From assembly GCF_003590095.1 (NCBI RefSeq), contig NC_039494.1, positions 5,890,001 through 5,954,000 on the forward strand: a stretch of 64,000 bases of DNA, given 5' to 3'. The translations under genes and the position numbers were made by a program. The notes under the pieces are model-generated. The model had not been told where the DNA came from. It made no database searches and saw only the letters and a program-made list of their open reading frames with translations. This document shows positions 1-11,960 of the stretch, in pieces. Origin of the DNA: Trichoplusia ni. Taxonomy: Eukaryota; Arthropoda; Insecta; Lepidoptera; Noctuidae. Position 1 is the stretch's first letter; the number at the start of each line of letters is the position of its first letter.

Positions 1-486
1 ATACCTATGTTTGTCACTTACCATTGCGCCGATAGTCTCTGTAAATTCAAGCTACAAAATACTAGATTTATAAACAATTCTTTAATCGGTGCCAAAAGCT
101 TTTCTCTAAATGTACTGAAAAAGTTTCTAAAAATATCACAACGAAGATTGAACGAACAAAAACCTTTTAAAAATAAAAAGGCTGTAATCTTTGTACAGAA
201 ATAAATGCCATAGTCGCCCAAATATAAAACAAGTGTAAAAGTACAGGTCGCGACAAAATATATATTTACATTTAAAAATAATGTTGGAGTTGTCCATAGT
301 AATATTTTTTCATTTTGAATAAAATCTACTTAGCACATAAACTTTTTAGTCATCAGATGATATTTACCCGTACCTCTTAATCCAATTGACATTGTCATTC
401 GTAAATACTCAAAGGTATGAAAATTACGTTCGTCATCGCACATCACGTGACTTTAACCTGTCATCCCCAATCATTGGAACGGCTTC

Positions 487-786
487 TATAAAAGCTAATA
501 ATCGTCCAAATTACTCTTAGGGGGCTCGCAGTGAGGCAATTGTTGCTGACTCTTCAGATTTATCACAAATGCCCTCGCTTCAAGCATAAACACACAGCGC
601 AAGTATGGCCGATGCATATATTACACACGAGGTCCCTTAACTCAATCAAAAGTCACACTTCAGCATGCGAACTTAAGCTTTGCCGTTCTTCAGAAGTTTC
701 ACTCAGACCGAACTTTGGTATTCCAGCAATTCCAAGTTTGGCGTACATAACAAAGACTGGAGTTTATCTCATGGTGGTGATGGAAG
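487..786 (+). promoter_or_regulatory. Possible TATA promoter and first exon with donor at 786
   Basis: A TATAAAAG box begins at 487. A stretch that is less AT-rich than its surroundings follows and ends at GGAAG|GTAAAC (donor after 786). A CAGT start-site motif lies at 529-532, about 43 bases after the TATA start, which is more than the usual spacing of about 30; a TTAG at 517-520 is closer. The stretch is open from 531 to 827 but encodes nothing recognisable, so it would be a non-coding first exon if real. The link to the receptor 35 kb downstream is only a guess. Confidence 0.2.
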
Positions 787-1117
787 GTAAACCTCTTTGT
801 GTGGAAACTTTTTCTTTCAGTTTTTAAGTGGCTTGTGATTCTAGATTATCATAGTTTGTTTTGAGTTTATGCTAGTCTCTTTTAAATATCTGGATGAAAT
901 TACTGCACTTTCCTGAATAGGTATTTTCTTCATTTTCATAGCTAATTAGTTACATGATTAATTTATTATAATTTTAATTACATATGCTAGCTTTATGAAT
1001 TCCCTACCGTACCGGGAAATCTTATAGCATTAATTGAAAATGGCATTTAATTTTGAAAATAAAACTAGGTTCATTTTTTTTCAATCCCCCACGCTGTCAG
1101 TTCCGAATTTAATTAAG

Positions 1118-1255
1118 TTTTCACAAACAAGTCACATAATCCAGTACACCCAGACTCACTACAAGGATTCGTAGATCACACAAACGTTTGTCCTAAGCGG
1201 TGATCGAACCCGCGAATCGTCGCGCTCAGTGGCACAACCTCAACCAGAACCAGAG
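1118..1255 (-). repeat. tRNA-derived SINE remnant
   Basis: On the minus strand this has a B-box-like TTCGATCACCGC, followed by the SINE body 'tcctaaacgtttgt...gtgatctac' and the tail phrase matching 'tgacttgtttgtgaaaac'. The order agrees with the better SINE copy at 28019-28215. The A-box region (near 1240) is badly worn. Confidence 0.6.
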
Positions 1256-1386
1256 GATTTTATAGTTATGTTCATAATGTGCAGGTTATTAATAACAGGT
1301 TCATGAACATAAGCATGGGTCATTCATCATAACACGTCACAGCCAAATCGTTTGATCAATACGCTTGCTCCTGATTATATTGATAA

Positions 1387-1770
1387 CTAGCTGTTGCCCG
1401 CGACTTTGTCTGCGTGATTTTCAGGATGTGAAAAACTATGAAGTTTAATAATAAAGATCATCGCAAAAATGTCATGCAATATTGTAAATGAAACACTTTT
1501 TGTGATGCAATAAGCACTTATTGTTTTCTAAATAAATAAAAGACTCATTATAAATTTCTAAATTATAATGAATCTTGAGCGGCTCAAAGACTATCAAATG
1601 TTTGAATCAAACAGATTTCATCGTTTACGATACTATCCTGGTGTCAAATATTTCACAGCTGTTTTAATGACTTTATCTTATATAATCCCAAAAAGAGGGG
1701 TTTATAACTTTGACATATCTGCCTGCCTGTCTGTCTGTGACATCATAGCTTCCGAACGAATTGAACTATT
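1387..1770 (-). mobile_element. Helitron-like fragment joined to other repeat sequence
   Basis: The sequence A|CTAGCTGTTGCCCGCGACTTTGTC at 1386 onward is the same 3' terminus (CTAG, read on the minus strand) as the full-length element at 10608-10862. The body then diverges and no TCTATACTAATA 5' end follows. Positions 1716-1770 hold 'gcctgtctgtctgtgacatcatagcttccgaacgaattgaac', a phrase typical of another insect dispersed repeat. The exact end is uncertain. Confidence 0.55.
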
Positions 1771-2094
1771 TTAATTTAAACGTGAATTATGTGCGAGTGT
1801 TCGTTTAAACATGGTTTTAAATATTATGTTTGACAAATCGAGCCGTTTAAAAATAGGGGGTGCAAGTAGGAAAAATTAACAGAAGGCATATAACTCAGTC
1901 TTAGCAATTCTGCTAAAAATGTTTTACTTTCGAGGGTTTTCCATTTTGTAATTGGGTGGGTTATGATTTTCGAGCACGACTGTTCTTTGGCCCGCCTACA
2001 CCTGAAATTGCTAGATGGATTATGACAGTGATTATGAGATATCATAAAACTATTATTGTACTGTAATCAAAGAGGTAAAACAGAACAATATTAC

Positions 2095-2265
2095 TGAGGC
2101 CCCGGTGTCCGTTCGTCTGTCTGTCACCTGGCTTTCTCAGGAACAGTGATAGCCAGTTGTTATTTTCACACACGATGTTTTCTGACGATATAAAGAAGAT
2201 GTCAAATTATTTTTGTGGACGGAGCTGGTGAAGTGAGAGTCGGGCTCGGTAACTGTGGATTTTAC
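2095..2265 (+). repeat. Dispersed repeat of the 'gtctgtcacc...gtgatagc' family
   Basis: The order of phrases is 'tccgttcgtctgtctgtcacctgg', 'caggaacagtgatagccagttgttattttcaca' and then 'gagtcgggctcgg'. Related copies in the window are at 18276-18500 (reverse), 21025-21250 and 31580-31740. I regard this as a common lepidopteran repeat whose autonomous source is not visible here. Confidence 0.5.
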
Positions 2266-3789
2266 ATAGTGTCATAAGATAAAAGATTTTGCAAAATTGC
2301 GCCCAGATAAACGGTCCTCACAAACATTTGGAATATTTCCAAAATAAAAAAGTTGGTAAACGTGTTATCTTGGCCCCCTGGTGTTTTGGTCATGATTTGC
2401 CTTTAAATTGGTGATAATAAAAAAAATATCAGACACCCCTTTTTTTTAAATTGTCATTGACAAAAATCTAAATATAGGATATGTGTAATTTGTGATGTTA
2501 CGATAAAGCAAAATATGAACATAAAAGTGACTTCATGCGCATGAGATCTATTTACTGTACCAATTTACAAAGAAAAATTACGTATTTTATTCGTTAACCT
2601 ACCTGACGATCATTAAAGTAAAATACCATCATCCCTACTGCATAAATGGAACTTAAATAAAGACTACATGAGGTTGGTTATGAGGTTACGTTGTCGATAC
2701 CGACGGCCAAAATGAATTTTCCAGACATTGTATGACGGATGTAAGTGCTGATAGCTACACGCTATTATCAGCCTTATTGGTGAAATTTCCAAAAACATGA
2801 TCCTAATCCTCGTCGGCTTAGGGATCTCAGAAACTCATTCAGTCTCGTTCCTTCCCCTGTTTTTACCAGGCTACGAAAGAAGAAAATTTTAAATAAATAG
2901 AGATTACCATAAATTGTTACAGGAATTTTTGGAAGGATCACGTGTGCGGTCTCTCTTATGGCGGATGTAGACCGATCAAATCATTAAAATATTGAAAAAT
3001 CCCAGGTATCAGTAGACATTGTTCTATCAATAGACACATAATGTCAAAAACTGTATAGCGTACGCTCTTATTCATTGATAGCTTTGGTCTTATAGATCTT
3101 TCACATTGCATACCTATTATGCAGTTTTTATGCAAGTTCAGGGCTTTTTTATCCGAAATACTTTTGGCCTATGTAATGTTGCAAATTTAAGAAAACATTA
3201 TTCCATTGTTTGAAATACTTTTTTTGTTTGAGAGTTTATATTTTTGTTGCTAGTTGTCACAGATGAACCAAGGTAATAATTAACTGTGTCGTTTAGTAAT
3301 TTATGGTTATGCATAGTTATAGATGAGATCAATGTGAACTACATGCAACTTTGGGTTGAGTGTCACTACGAATGTTTTGATCTTGAAGATATAGGTATAT
3401 ACACCTATCGTAAATAAATACAAAATCATATTACGGCATTCCACATTTGAACTTGGGTCATTTTAGTACATCAATAAAAATAAAAATAATTTAAGTTCCT
3501 TTCTTTCAAGAATGTACTGATTACGGTAACAATTGCATTAAAAAAAAACGTATTAGTTAATGTTTCTTTTATTTTACTTGTGAGATAGTCGCGGTAGGCC
3601 TATATCAGACTTGAAATAGAATAAAATGACTAATTTTGTGAAAATGATTTATTTTCGAGAAATCCTATTATTGCTCTGCCAAAAGTCTTAAGATAAATAG
3701 CGTGATGTTTTTTTTTGTGTAAACTGATGACCGTGCTGCCTACTACTCAATGGGGAGAAAATACACCTCATAATTGTATTACACGATGT

Positions 3790-4170
3790 TACGGGTGAGT
3801 CCATAAATTTAAAACTTTACTGCTCATGCTCCTTGCATAGTAGCGTTATGGTTTTTATATATTTGTTGTATCATGTGTACGATAAGGTTCATGCAAAATT
3901 TGAACGAAATATATTCATTAGTTTATGAGATAATTTGATATTTCTTTATAGATAGAAAAGGCTCCTGCTCACCCTCTGTAACGAAAAGCGAGATAATAAG
4001 TAAAAAGTATGTTGACCGGACCTCTTGTTGATATTCTCTGAAAATTTGAATCAAATCTATCCAGTAGTTTCCGAGATCTTTCCGGACATACATACAGACA
4101 AACAGACAAACAGACAAAAATTCTAAAAATCATATTTTCGGCATCGGAATCGTTCGTAGACCACCCTGCA
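3790..4170. repeat. Probable dispersed repeat with a short CAGACAAA run
   Basis: The phrases 'gaaaatttgaatcaaatctatccagtagtttccgagatct' and 'cggacatacatacagacaaacagacaaa' are typical of degenerate insect transposon sequence, where primer-like text ends in short CAGACAAA repeats (about 4094-4116). A minus frame at 3923-4117 lies inside this and is not a gene. Confidence 0.4.
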
Positions 4171-4728
4171 ATTATTCTTTTAAAAAAATATTCAATGTAC
4201 AGTTTTCACTTTTCTACAATTTTATTATCTGTATAGATAATTGTTTGCCCTAAAAACCTTATCGTCATAAAACTGTATTAAATAGATAAAATTGGGACAT
4301 TGTGATAGATAAATATTATTTCTCCATAATTTCATGAGTTGATAGCAAAATTTATCTAAGAGTACGTCAAATAATAATATAATTGTATTATTCAAATCGA
4401 CGCCTACATCAAAAAGCTCCTTCAGGCTTTACCTGCAATAATGAAATAGCGACTTCTTGAAAAAAACAACGTTTCTTTATCACGTCTCAAAATATGACGA
4501 GAAGTGTAGTAAGGTTCTCAGTTCATTCGTTAGAGGGAAGCACTATGTAAAAAGAAAATCCATAAAACTTTAAAAGAGATGAGATTAAGAACATCAATAA
4601 AAAATTTCAAAAGTACTTTTTGTCTTTTGGAAAAAAAATACGAACATATCACATATATTTTATATACTACATGCATGAGCATTATGTACGTGTTATTTTT
4701 TTTTCATTTTCTTTTTTACCAATTCCCC

Positions 4729-4765
4729 GATCTAAAACATGAATAGGATATTCATGTTTTAGATC
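4729..4765. repeat. Perfect 17-bp inverted repeat with 3-base loop
   Basis: GATCTAAAACATGAATA (4729-4745), loop GGA, then its exact reverse complement (4749-4765). It would form a tight stem-loop in single-stranded form. No known RNA gene matches it by eye. Confidence 0.9.
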
Positions 4766-5036
4766 ACCAAAAAGGACCAAAATGTTTTGTTTTATTCCAC
4801 ATCTCTGATGGCAACAGTTTAGTGAACCCTGACTACGAGCCACCAACTTGACAGACATAAGCTTAAGCCATTTCAGCTTGATAGAGGTTGACAGTTTTCT
4901 TCCATTCCACTAAAATAAGCACCATAGGGACATTAACCACGTCTTGTAGTAAATAATAAAATATTGTTACTAGCCCGGAGTACGGTACTTATGCATATAA
5001 ATCTGGACTGTGTACTGCGACCAATACGACACCTAG

Positions 5037-5414
5037 GTTATCAAGGGACAATTTGATTTGGTGATTCAAAGTCCTTTCCGGTTCGCTCTGTCCAGTTCCG
5101 CGTCAGTAGGAACGCATTCTTTGACGGGAGAAATCACAATTACTCAGTTCTTGTATATATTGTGTTTAATATTTCCCAACTTTCACACAACGCCAGCTAG
5201 TGTCAAGCTAGGCATAGCATATACTTTGTATATAGGAGTAAACACATTTATATCATACATAGATTACATCACGACAATTTTGTCGAGACATAAATTTCAC
5301 GCTTTTTATGATAAAATTTCACTTCCTACCCTTTATTATTGCGAAACTGATCAATGGAATGATTCAACAGTTTCACACAAAAACATGTTTGTAAGGGAAA
5401 TGGCGAGTCATTGA
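5037..5414 (+). other. Open frame of unknown status, 125 codons without an early ATG
   Basis: The frame is open from the stop at 5034 to the stop at 5412. The only ATG-type methionines are near its C-terminal end, so it cannot be a normal intact gene. The translation has a mildly hydrophobic middle (ITQFLYILCLIFPNF, then YTLYIGVNTFISYIDYITTIL) but no recognised motif. A TATAAAT lies upstream at about 4996. About one or two frames this long are expected by chance in AT-rich DNA of this size. It may be a fossil exon, a transposon piece or chance. Confidence 0.2.
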
Positions 5415-5999
5415 TAAGTGTTATTAATTAAACGTAGACGATGTTAAAACAAACTGTTTTATTAAACAAATCTTGATAAATCTCTTTTTTAAAGATGATT
5501 TTACATTCATATGCTTACATAATTAACCAACTTAAATGAGGCTGTAACTTAGTTTCTAATAATCATAAAAAAGTAATATTGAATATAAGTGATTATACGT
5601 AATTTAAGTAAACAAAATAATTTATTTATAGTTTAATTAAATAATTTTAGTTCAATTAACAAAATCAATTTTCAAATCAAGTTTTAACGAAGGTAGAGCA
5701 CGATTTTCAAATCATGATCTCGTTAAAATACAAACCGTTTCAATTTTTCCTCACTTCGTTAAAAGCTGAAGATCATAACTTTGTTTGCTTACGTTATGTG
5801 TAGCTTTAAGTGACTTGGCTCCAAAGCAGCGCCATTTGACAAAAGTATCTCCTGATGAAATGGATTTGACGGGTGCGTGCAGAAACATTGCAGGATTAAA
5901 TTTAAGTATGTTGATATTTGCCATCGAAATTGAATTTTGAGATTTTTTGGAATTATTTCGAGAAAAAATTATTATTAGATTCTTTTTTAGTTTTAGCCA

Positions 6000-6235
6000 T
6001 TGTTTGACTTGACTCCCACTAGAAAGCGTTCCTAATTTCGTGTTCCAAATCTCTCTGTCTTAGCGATATCTGGCAGAGCCTCTGTTTACCAGACTTGATT
6101 ATCTAAGTTCCTTTGTTCACAGTTTTTCTCAACGATGTTTTCTTCCTTTAGGAGTCCAGTGGGCGATGACTTCTAAACTTCTACCTGTCAGACAAATTAT
6201 TGCGCTAACTGCCACAACTTGAGATAATATTTTTG
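6000..6235. repeat. Worn dispersed repeat
   Basis: Phrases such as 'ctctgtcttagcgatatctggcagagcc' and 'ctcaacgatgttttcttccttta' resemble the text at 16898-17060 ('ctctatctttagcgatttctggcc', 'cctcagcgacgatgcccgaattttccttta'). The two stretches share the same order of phrases, so they are probably two copies of one family. Confidence 0.45.
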
Positions 6236-7028
6236 CTGTGGTGGAAGAGATAAACTGTTACAATACTTTAATGTTTTTATTACTGCGTCGGCTACGTCAC
6301 TTACAGAATATTACGCGGTACTTCTAACACGCTTTACCAGTTCAAAGTATCAGCTACAATGGCACGGTTCAATAAAGCTACAAAAATAAAAGCACGACGA
6401 ATAAATGACTAAGTAACAAGCCTTCTAAACAAAACACGGAACAATTTAAGTTGATTAGAAAACAATGGGCCAATTTATAAACAAAAGCATACTCAAAATG
6501 GAATCAGAGGGCGGGTATTACGATATAATGCGCACATAGACAGCGCTCCCTAATGTTTATAATAAGATAATTAAACCCTTTGGAAGGCATAGCGAACTGT
6601 TTAACTACGTTACGCAGTTAATTTGGTAGATAATTTCATAAATTCATGAAGTGGTCTGGTTCCGTGCTAAGATTGAGCCTGATTTGAGGCAGAACTGGTG
6701 GTTTCTAAACCACATAATATAAGAAATAGCACTGTTGTTCCTAAACCATAAACATTGCCTTTTATAGCTTAGAGCCAGTTAAGTCTCAGATTTGGTGAAA
6801 ACCTCGCACTAGCCTACACGTGCTAGAGTATTATTTTTGCGGGTGTCGAACAGAGATGTCACTCTACGCCGTGTACTGCGCTGTTAAATTTCTTCAACCA
6901 TAATTATATTTCTTAAGGATTTGTGGAGTAAGCGTGTGGATATATTGACTTGCACAAAAGACACTCTGGTGATAATTTTGCCGCAATTATAAAATAGCTT
7001 CAGCATATTATTCTGTAAACCATTGCAT

Positions 7029-7260
7029 TTTTAACCGACTTCAAAAAAAGGAGGAGGTTCTCAATTCGACTGTATTTTTTTTTTTTTTTTATGTTTGTTA
7101 CCTCGTAACTTGCGATTGGGTGAACCGATTTTCATGATTCTTTTTTTATTTGAAAGCTTGTGCTTCCCGTGTGGTCCCATTATCACCATTTCAATATCTG
7201 ATGATGGGATCTTGTAGAAATCGGGGGAACTCTTCAATAAATAACAGCAGATTAACCGCA
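7029..7260 (+). repeat. Dispersed repeat starting 'aaccgacttcaaaaaaaggaggagg', with 16-T run
   Basis: The start 'ttaaccgacttcaaaaaaaggaggagg' and the phrase 'cctcgtaacttgcgattgggtgaaccgattttcatgattc' are, from memory, characteristic of a very abundant lepidopteran repeat. A run of 16 T lies at 7075-7090. Overlapping frames on both strands (7061-7261 and 7150-7419) are products of this repeat rather than genes. Confidence 0.6.
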
Positions 7261-7622
7261 ATTGTTGCTATAGCATATCTAAGCATTGTTTGCGCCATCA
7301 CACAACATATTATCACGCCTGTACTCACTACAAAGGTTATAAAAACTATTTCGAAAAAAAAAAATGTTCGAGGTCACTTACAAAGTTTTACAAAAAACGC
7401 AATACTGAAACTAAAATAAACATAATTAGATGTTTGTTCTGATGAGATATTCGGTTATTCAAAATGGCCTCCATAATTAACATCACTCTCAAATGGTAAC
7501 AGACTGGGTGGAGGCTTTCGAACAAATATCACTGGGAATTCTGGGCAGTTTCTCATTTGGGCAGCGCGTTTAGTAGGCCTACCCATACTAAAAATCACTA
7601 ACTTTCCACTAAAAAGTGAAAA

Positions 7623-8198
7623 ATAAAATTAATTTTGGAAAAAAATAAAAACCGACTTCAAGACTACACTAACAATATATACAATTGAACTAAAAAGTAT
7701 AAAATAATATTTTAATTACAAGCCAAAGAACACTAAAGGAAAATCAACGAAATTATTGATACTTATGCATACTATTTACATTTTAAAATCAGTTATTTTT
7801 GGAGTCGGTGCCAGCCAAAACAAAAACAATATATTAATGACACAAAAAGAAATTACATAAATAATTGAAAAACAACCGATAATTGAAAAGAAGACAATAA
7901 AATAATTTATCTATTAATAACACAAAAAAGAAACATAAACTAATACCTACATACAAACATAAAACACAACCATCAGCGTCTTCTGCCCTCACGCGTCTGC
8001 CCGCATTTGGCACCGACCTCAAAAATAACTGATTTTAAAATGTAAATAGTATGCATAAGTATCAATAATTTCGTTGATTTTCCTTTAGTGTTCTTTGGCT
8101 TGTAATTAAAATATTATTTTATACTTTTTAGTTCAATTGTATATATTGTTAGTGTAGTCTTGAAGTCGGTTTTTATTTTTTTCCAAAATTAATTTTAT
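7623..8198. mobile_element. Foldback transposon with about 191-bp inverted arms
   Basis: The left arm, 7623-7813, is the near-perfect reverse complement of 8008-8198, with a loop of about 194 bases (7814-8007). The outer ends read ATAAAATTAATTTTGG and the arms contain 'aaaaaccgacttcaagactacac' and, at the inner ends, 'gtcggtgcca'. The loop is A-rich and carries a chance minus frame (7834-8022). No transposase is present, so it is non-autonomous. The high identity of the arms suggests a recent insertion or ongoing gene conversion. Confidence 0.85.
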
Positions 8199-8321
8199 AA
8201 AGTAATGTTATAATAGGTGAGCAAGCGTCACACCGCTCTACCTACACACGCCGTCTCACTCCCAAATCCCAGACAAGTTGGACTCCTGATCGATATAAGT
8301 GTCTTATAACTTATAAACAAA

Positions 8322-8578
8322 ATGGATTCGGACACAATTAAATTAAAAATGATAAAGTGTTGCGTAGTTAGCCACATAGACAGCGATCGTTGGGCCAAAG
8401 TCCCCACACTATGGGAGCCAACGGATGGACGGCGTCGTCGTGGGCGACCTAGGAAGCGGTGGCGAGACGACATTAACGCTTACCACGCAGGCTGGTTCCA
8501 TGCGGCCCAGAATAGACAGTCGTAGAAGTATTTTCTTTGCCCAGCAATGGGTCACAGTAGGCTAGGAAAAAAAAAGTG
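8322..8578 (+). pseudogene. 3' end of a non-LTR retrotransposon (reverse transcriptase C-terminus) with A-rich tail
   Basis: The + frame reads HIDSDRWAKVPTLWEP, then DGRRRRGRPRKRWRDDI, then AGWFHAAQNRQS. The RGRP-x-x-RW-x-D-[DE] motif followed by W...AQ-[DN]-R is the extreme C-terminus found in many insect non-LTR retrotransposon polyproteins. After an in-frame TAG the text 'tttgcccagcaatgggtcac' still recalls the usual FAQQW ending, so the stop is a decay mutation. An A run at 8569-8576 follows and fits a poly(A)-like tail. The copy is heavily 5'-truncated, as is usual for target-primed insertions. The clade (RTE-like or jockey-like) is not decided. Confidence 0.8.
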
Positions 8579-8934
8579 TTGCTTAGCAATACCAGCGCTT
8601 CATTAGTCTTAATATTTACTTAAATAAGCAAAGCTGTCTGTTAATGCTTCCAAATGTAAATACAAAAGATGTTTCCCGCGAATTAATTCCTTTCAACGTA
8701 AAAAAAATTTTTCTGTAAAATGTCATATTGGCTGAAAGATTGACTCGTGTCTCGTGCAAAACTGACGGGAAAATGTTTATTTTTAGATAAGTTGTGAAAG
8801 TATGCAAATATTGTTTTATTGATATAGAATCAGTCAATAAACTATTGGCGTGGGTGAATTAAATAACGAACGATTATTACTGCGTAGGCATTTGAAATGA
8901 ACATCATTAAATGGTTTTTTTTTTATAGATCTGA

Positions 8935-9130
8935 TAGGACGGCAAACCGAATGAAATTCGAAAGCTGTGATATTTATTTCTAAAACGCACATAACTTTCT
9001 AAAAGTCGGTGCGTGCCTTGGGATTGAACTCAAACCCTCTGACTTGACAGTCACATACTTAGGAATGTGATCCTCCTATTGCAGGGGTTTCCACAAAGAT
9101 TCAAGTCACCTGTACAAAGACTCCAATGAA
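8935..9130 (-). repeat. Composite of worn SINE sequences
   Basis: The phrase 'gtttccacaaagattcaagtcacctgtacaaagact' (9087-9122) matches the reverse of the SINE body at 28140-28175. The preceding 'cggtgcgtgccttgggattgaactcaaaccctctgacttgac' resembles the region at 37690-37760, so a second SINE-like family seems to be joined to it. Confidence 0.5.
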
Positions 9131-10607
9131 TTGAAGTACGTTTTCTTCGCAAAATTCCATTAAACTTTTAAATGTTTACACAGCATTCGTCTATACGGTG
9201 AGGTAGAGTTTGTTACACTTTTTTAAATATTATTAAAAATACTCTGAAAGGCGACTAGGTCAAGGAGTTCGTAGGTGGTAGGCTGCTAGAGTGACCATGA
9301 ATACGTTGATTACATGAAGCTTTTGGGATTAAAAAACAGCTTTGTTATTTTCTCGACTCCGACAAAACCGAGGAAAACTTAGCACCGAAGAACAAAATAC
9401 TCGTTTGTTTACCTACACGCTTCTGTTCTTGTAAACAAAGACGAGGTTTAATTACCAACTAAGTTTCTTGGTCGCCTTAATATCACAGCGAAAACCACAA
9501 AGTTAGAATTCGAGCTAATTCACATTCACCATTTGAAAATAACATCCCAATTTTTCAGCAATATTTGCTTTGACAAACACAAAATTTCGGAACATAACAC
9601 CCTACATAAACGTAACCCGTTGGATATTCTGAACAAAGCCCACCTTTGATGATTGACGCGTAAATTCAAACGGATTCGTTGGGAATATTTTCGTTTTAAT
9701 GAAAATAATTGAGACCTACAGACTGTCGTATACGTTACAATCGGCTTTCTTTCTTTGAACTGTGTTGTATTGTGTGTCTTATTTGTGAATGATTAGACAT
9801 GAGTGACAGCTATCGAAAAACAAAAGTGAAATGAAATATTTAGAAATTTACTTTAGTTTATATATTTTCTTTCTGTTTCTTCGTTTACACGTAAGAGTTG
9901 TGTTTTATTAATATGCTTGTCTTTTGCTCGTTATAACTTTTTTCTTGAAGTTCAAAAGAAAATGTTTGTTCGTTGATTTCATGACTTGTTTTTGTTAGAA
10001 TTGAGTATTACAGACTTTATATTGTTTTAAACTTGAAACATATAATTAAATTAACTTTAATGGTTTTTTTTTGCACCATGAATCATGTCACACAACGTAA
10101 CATTAATCAACACATTTAACACGAAAAACAGGCATGTTATTTTCGTTCTATCTAAAAACAGTATTGGGGTTGCTATAAGGACGCACAAATAATTATAATA
10201 GTTGATTCAGAGTCAGAATAGAGATGTTCCATATTGATCATAGATTTTAATGCAATTGCTTGTTTCACGAGCGAACGTCTCATAAATTATACGATGTAAT
10301 GTAATGCCCTTAATTTGTAAACAATATTCCGTTAGCTATTGCCAAAATGTCTGTTAAATTACTCATATATTAGTAAACGTTTCCAAACAAATTTAATAAT
10401 AAGAATATGATTCGTATACCCATTTCATATATAGAACTTTTTTTAATTTCATTGAGTTATAAACCTTTATAAGCCTTTATAATATTGTACTAATGAGTAA
10501 CATTTTCCTGGAATTCCAATACTGTTTTTTTTTAATATTTTAACGTGAGCTTCTTTTGTGGCAAATAGACGGTGTATTAATGTACCTGTAGCTGCATATA
10601 TCTTTGA

Positions 10608-10862
10608 CTAGCTGTTGCCCGCGACTTTGTCCGGGTGGTTAGAAGATATAAGTTATGATTTATACCTGCCCAATTTTTGTCACATTTTCCATTGTATCTT
10701 CGCTCCTATTAGTCGCAACGTGATGCTATATAGCCTATAACCTTCCTCGATGAATGGTCTATTCAACACAAGAATTTTTCGATTTGGACCAGTAGTTCCT
10801 GAGATTAGCGCGTTCAAACAAACAAACAAAACAAACTCTTCAGCTTTATATATTAGTATAGA
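10608..10862 (-). mobile_element. Full-length short Helitron-like element
   Basis: Read on the minus strand the element starts TCTATACTAATATATAAAG, contains 'cgcgctaatctcaggaactactgg' and ends CTAG. It is flanked by A on the 5' side and T on the 3' side, the A|T target expected for Helitrons (5' TC, 3' CTRR). Its length is 255 bp and it shares its order with the copy at 22157-22405. It has no coding capacity, so it must rely on Helitrons elsewhere. It resembles the Lep1-type elements of Lepidoptera. The + frame at 10750-10935 crosses it and is not a gene. Confidence 0.85.
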
Positions 10863-11892
10863 TTACCGGAATGTTAAAAGTCATCAATCTATTTATATTT
10901 ATCAATATCTCCTCATTTTAATAAAACATTTATGATAAAAATATGTTTTTCAAATTGTCAGATCATTGCTAAAACAATAAGTTTGAAGGAAATTTTCAAA
11001 TTAAAAATTTATTCAGCTGATAGGTCAGTACCTAACAGTACGACCCAAACGACATGTGACATATTTTTTTTGTTAAAAAAGTATTCAGTAAATAATATAA
11101 TGCTTATTGTAATCTTTACGAAGTTACCAATTAGACTCTACTTGAGTGCTTCACAGCCGACGAAGTCATTCATCTGTTCATGCGTTTCCTCGACAATCTC
11201 GAAAACCAGTGAAGCATTTACACTGAAAATATATATTACTGACGAATAAAACCTAATCTTTAAAAGACTTGAGTACAGCCAGGAACGCAGGTTCTTTATC
11301 AGGTTTGACGTAGAAGAAGGAACTAGTTAGGTGTAAATACGCAAAACTTCTTGGATGATTGTACATTGTGATTGCTATTGCTGAATATTAGTTACGTATT
11401 TATGAACTACATATGTTGATGCACCATTAACAATATTTTTTAAAGCGGATTTGTAAGCGGATCCTTATAATCCTATATCACTGGCTTCGTTCGAAAGTGG
11501 TAGTTCCTGAGTCTATAAATAATAAATTTTCACCTGTCCCTTTGTGTATGATCAAATCAATTTACCCAAAGAAATTCAAAACTTGCATATTATTTTCAAT
11601 AAATTATATCTTTAAAAATAAATTGTTATATTCATAGCAGTATTCTTAATAAATCATTTAACTAAGCGAGGAATGTCCCTGTGTTACTCTTGTTGTTGTC
11701 AAAGCAATTTACTTTGACAAATTTAAGGTGATTTATCAACAAAATGTGTAAATTAAAAGGGATGCTTTCAATTGTTTCGAGTTCTGCGGTTGCTTTTAAA
11801 TATACATTTGATATATTAGGCTATAATGTAACTCTTTTAGGACTGGATGCTTATTTATTTTTAAGTTTGAAATTCTTGGCCATTACATATTA

Positions 11893-11960
11893 GAGATTGA
11901 TTTGGGTTCAATACCCGCGCAGTACAAACATTCGTGTAATCCAAGGATTAAATTCCCTAG
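11893..11960 (+). repeat. SINE-like B-box fragment
   Basis: The sequence 'tgggttcaatacccgcgcagtacaaacattcgtgtaatccaag' has a B-box-like GGTTCAATACC followed by SINE-like text. No A box is recognisable, so it is a fragment. Confidence 0.35.
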
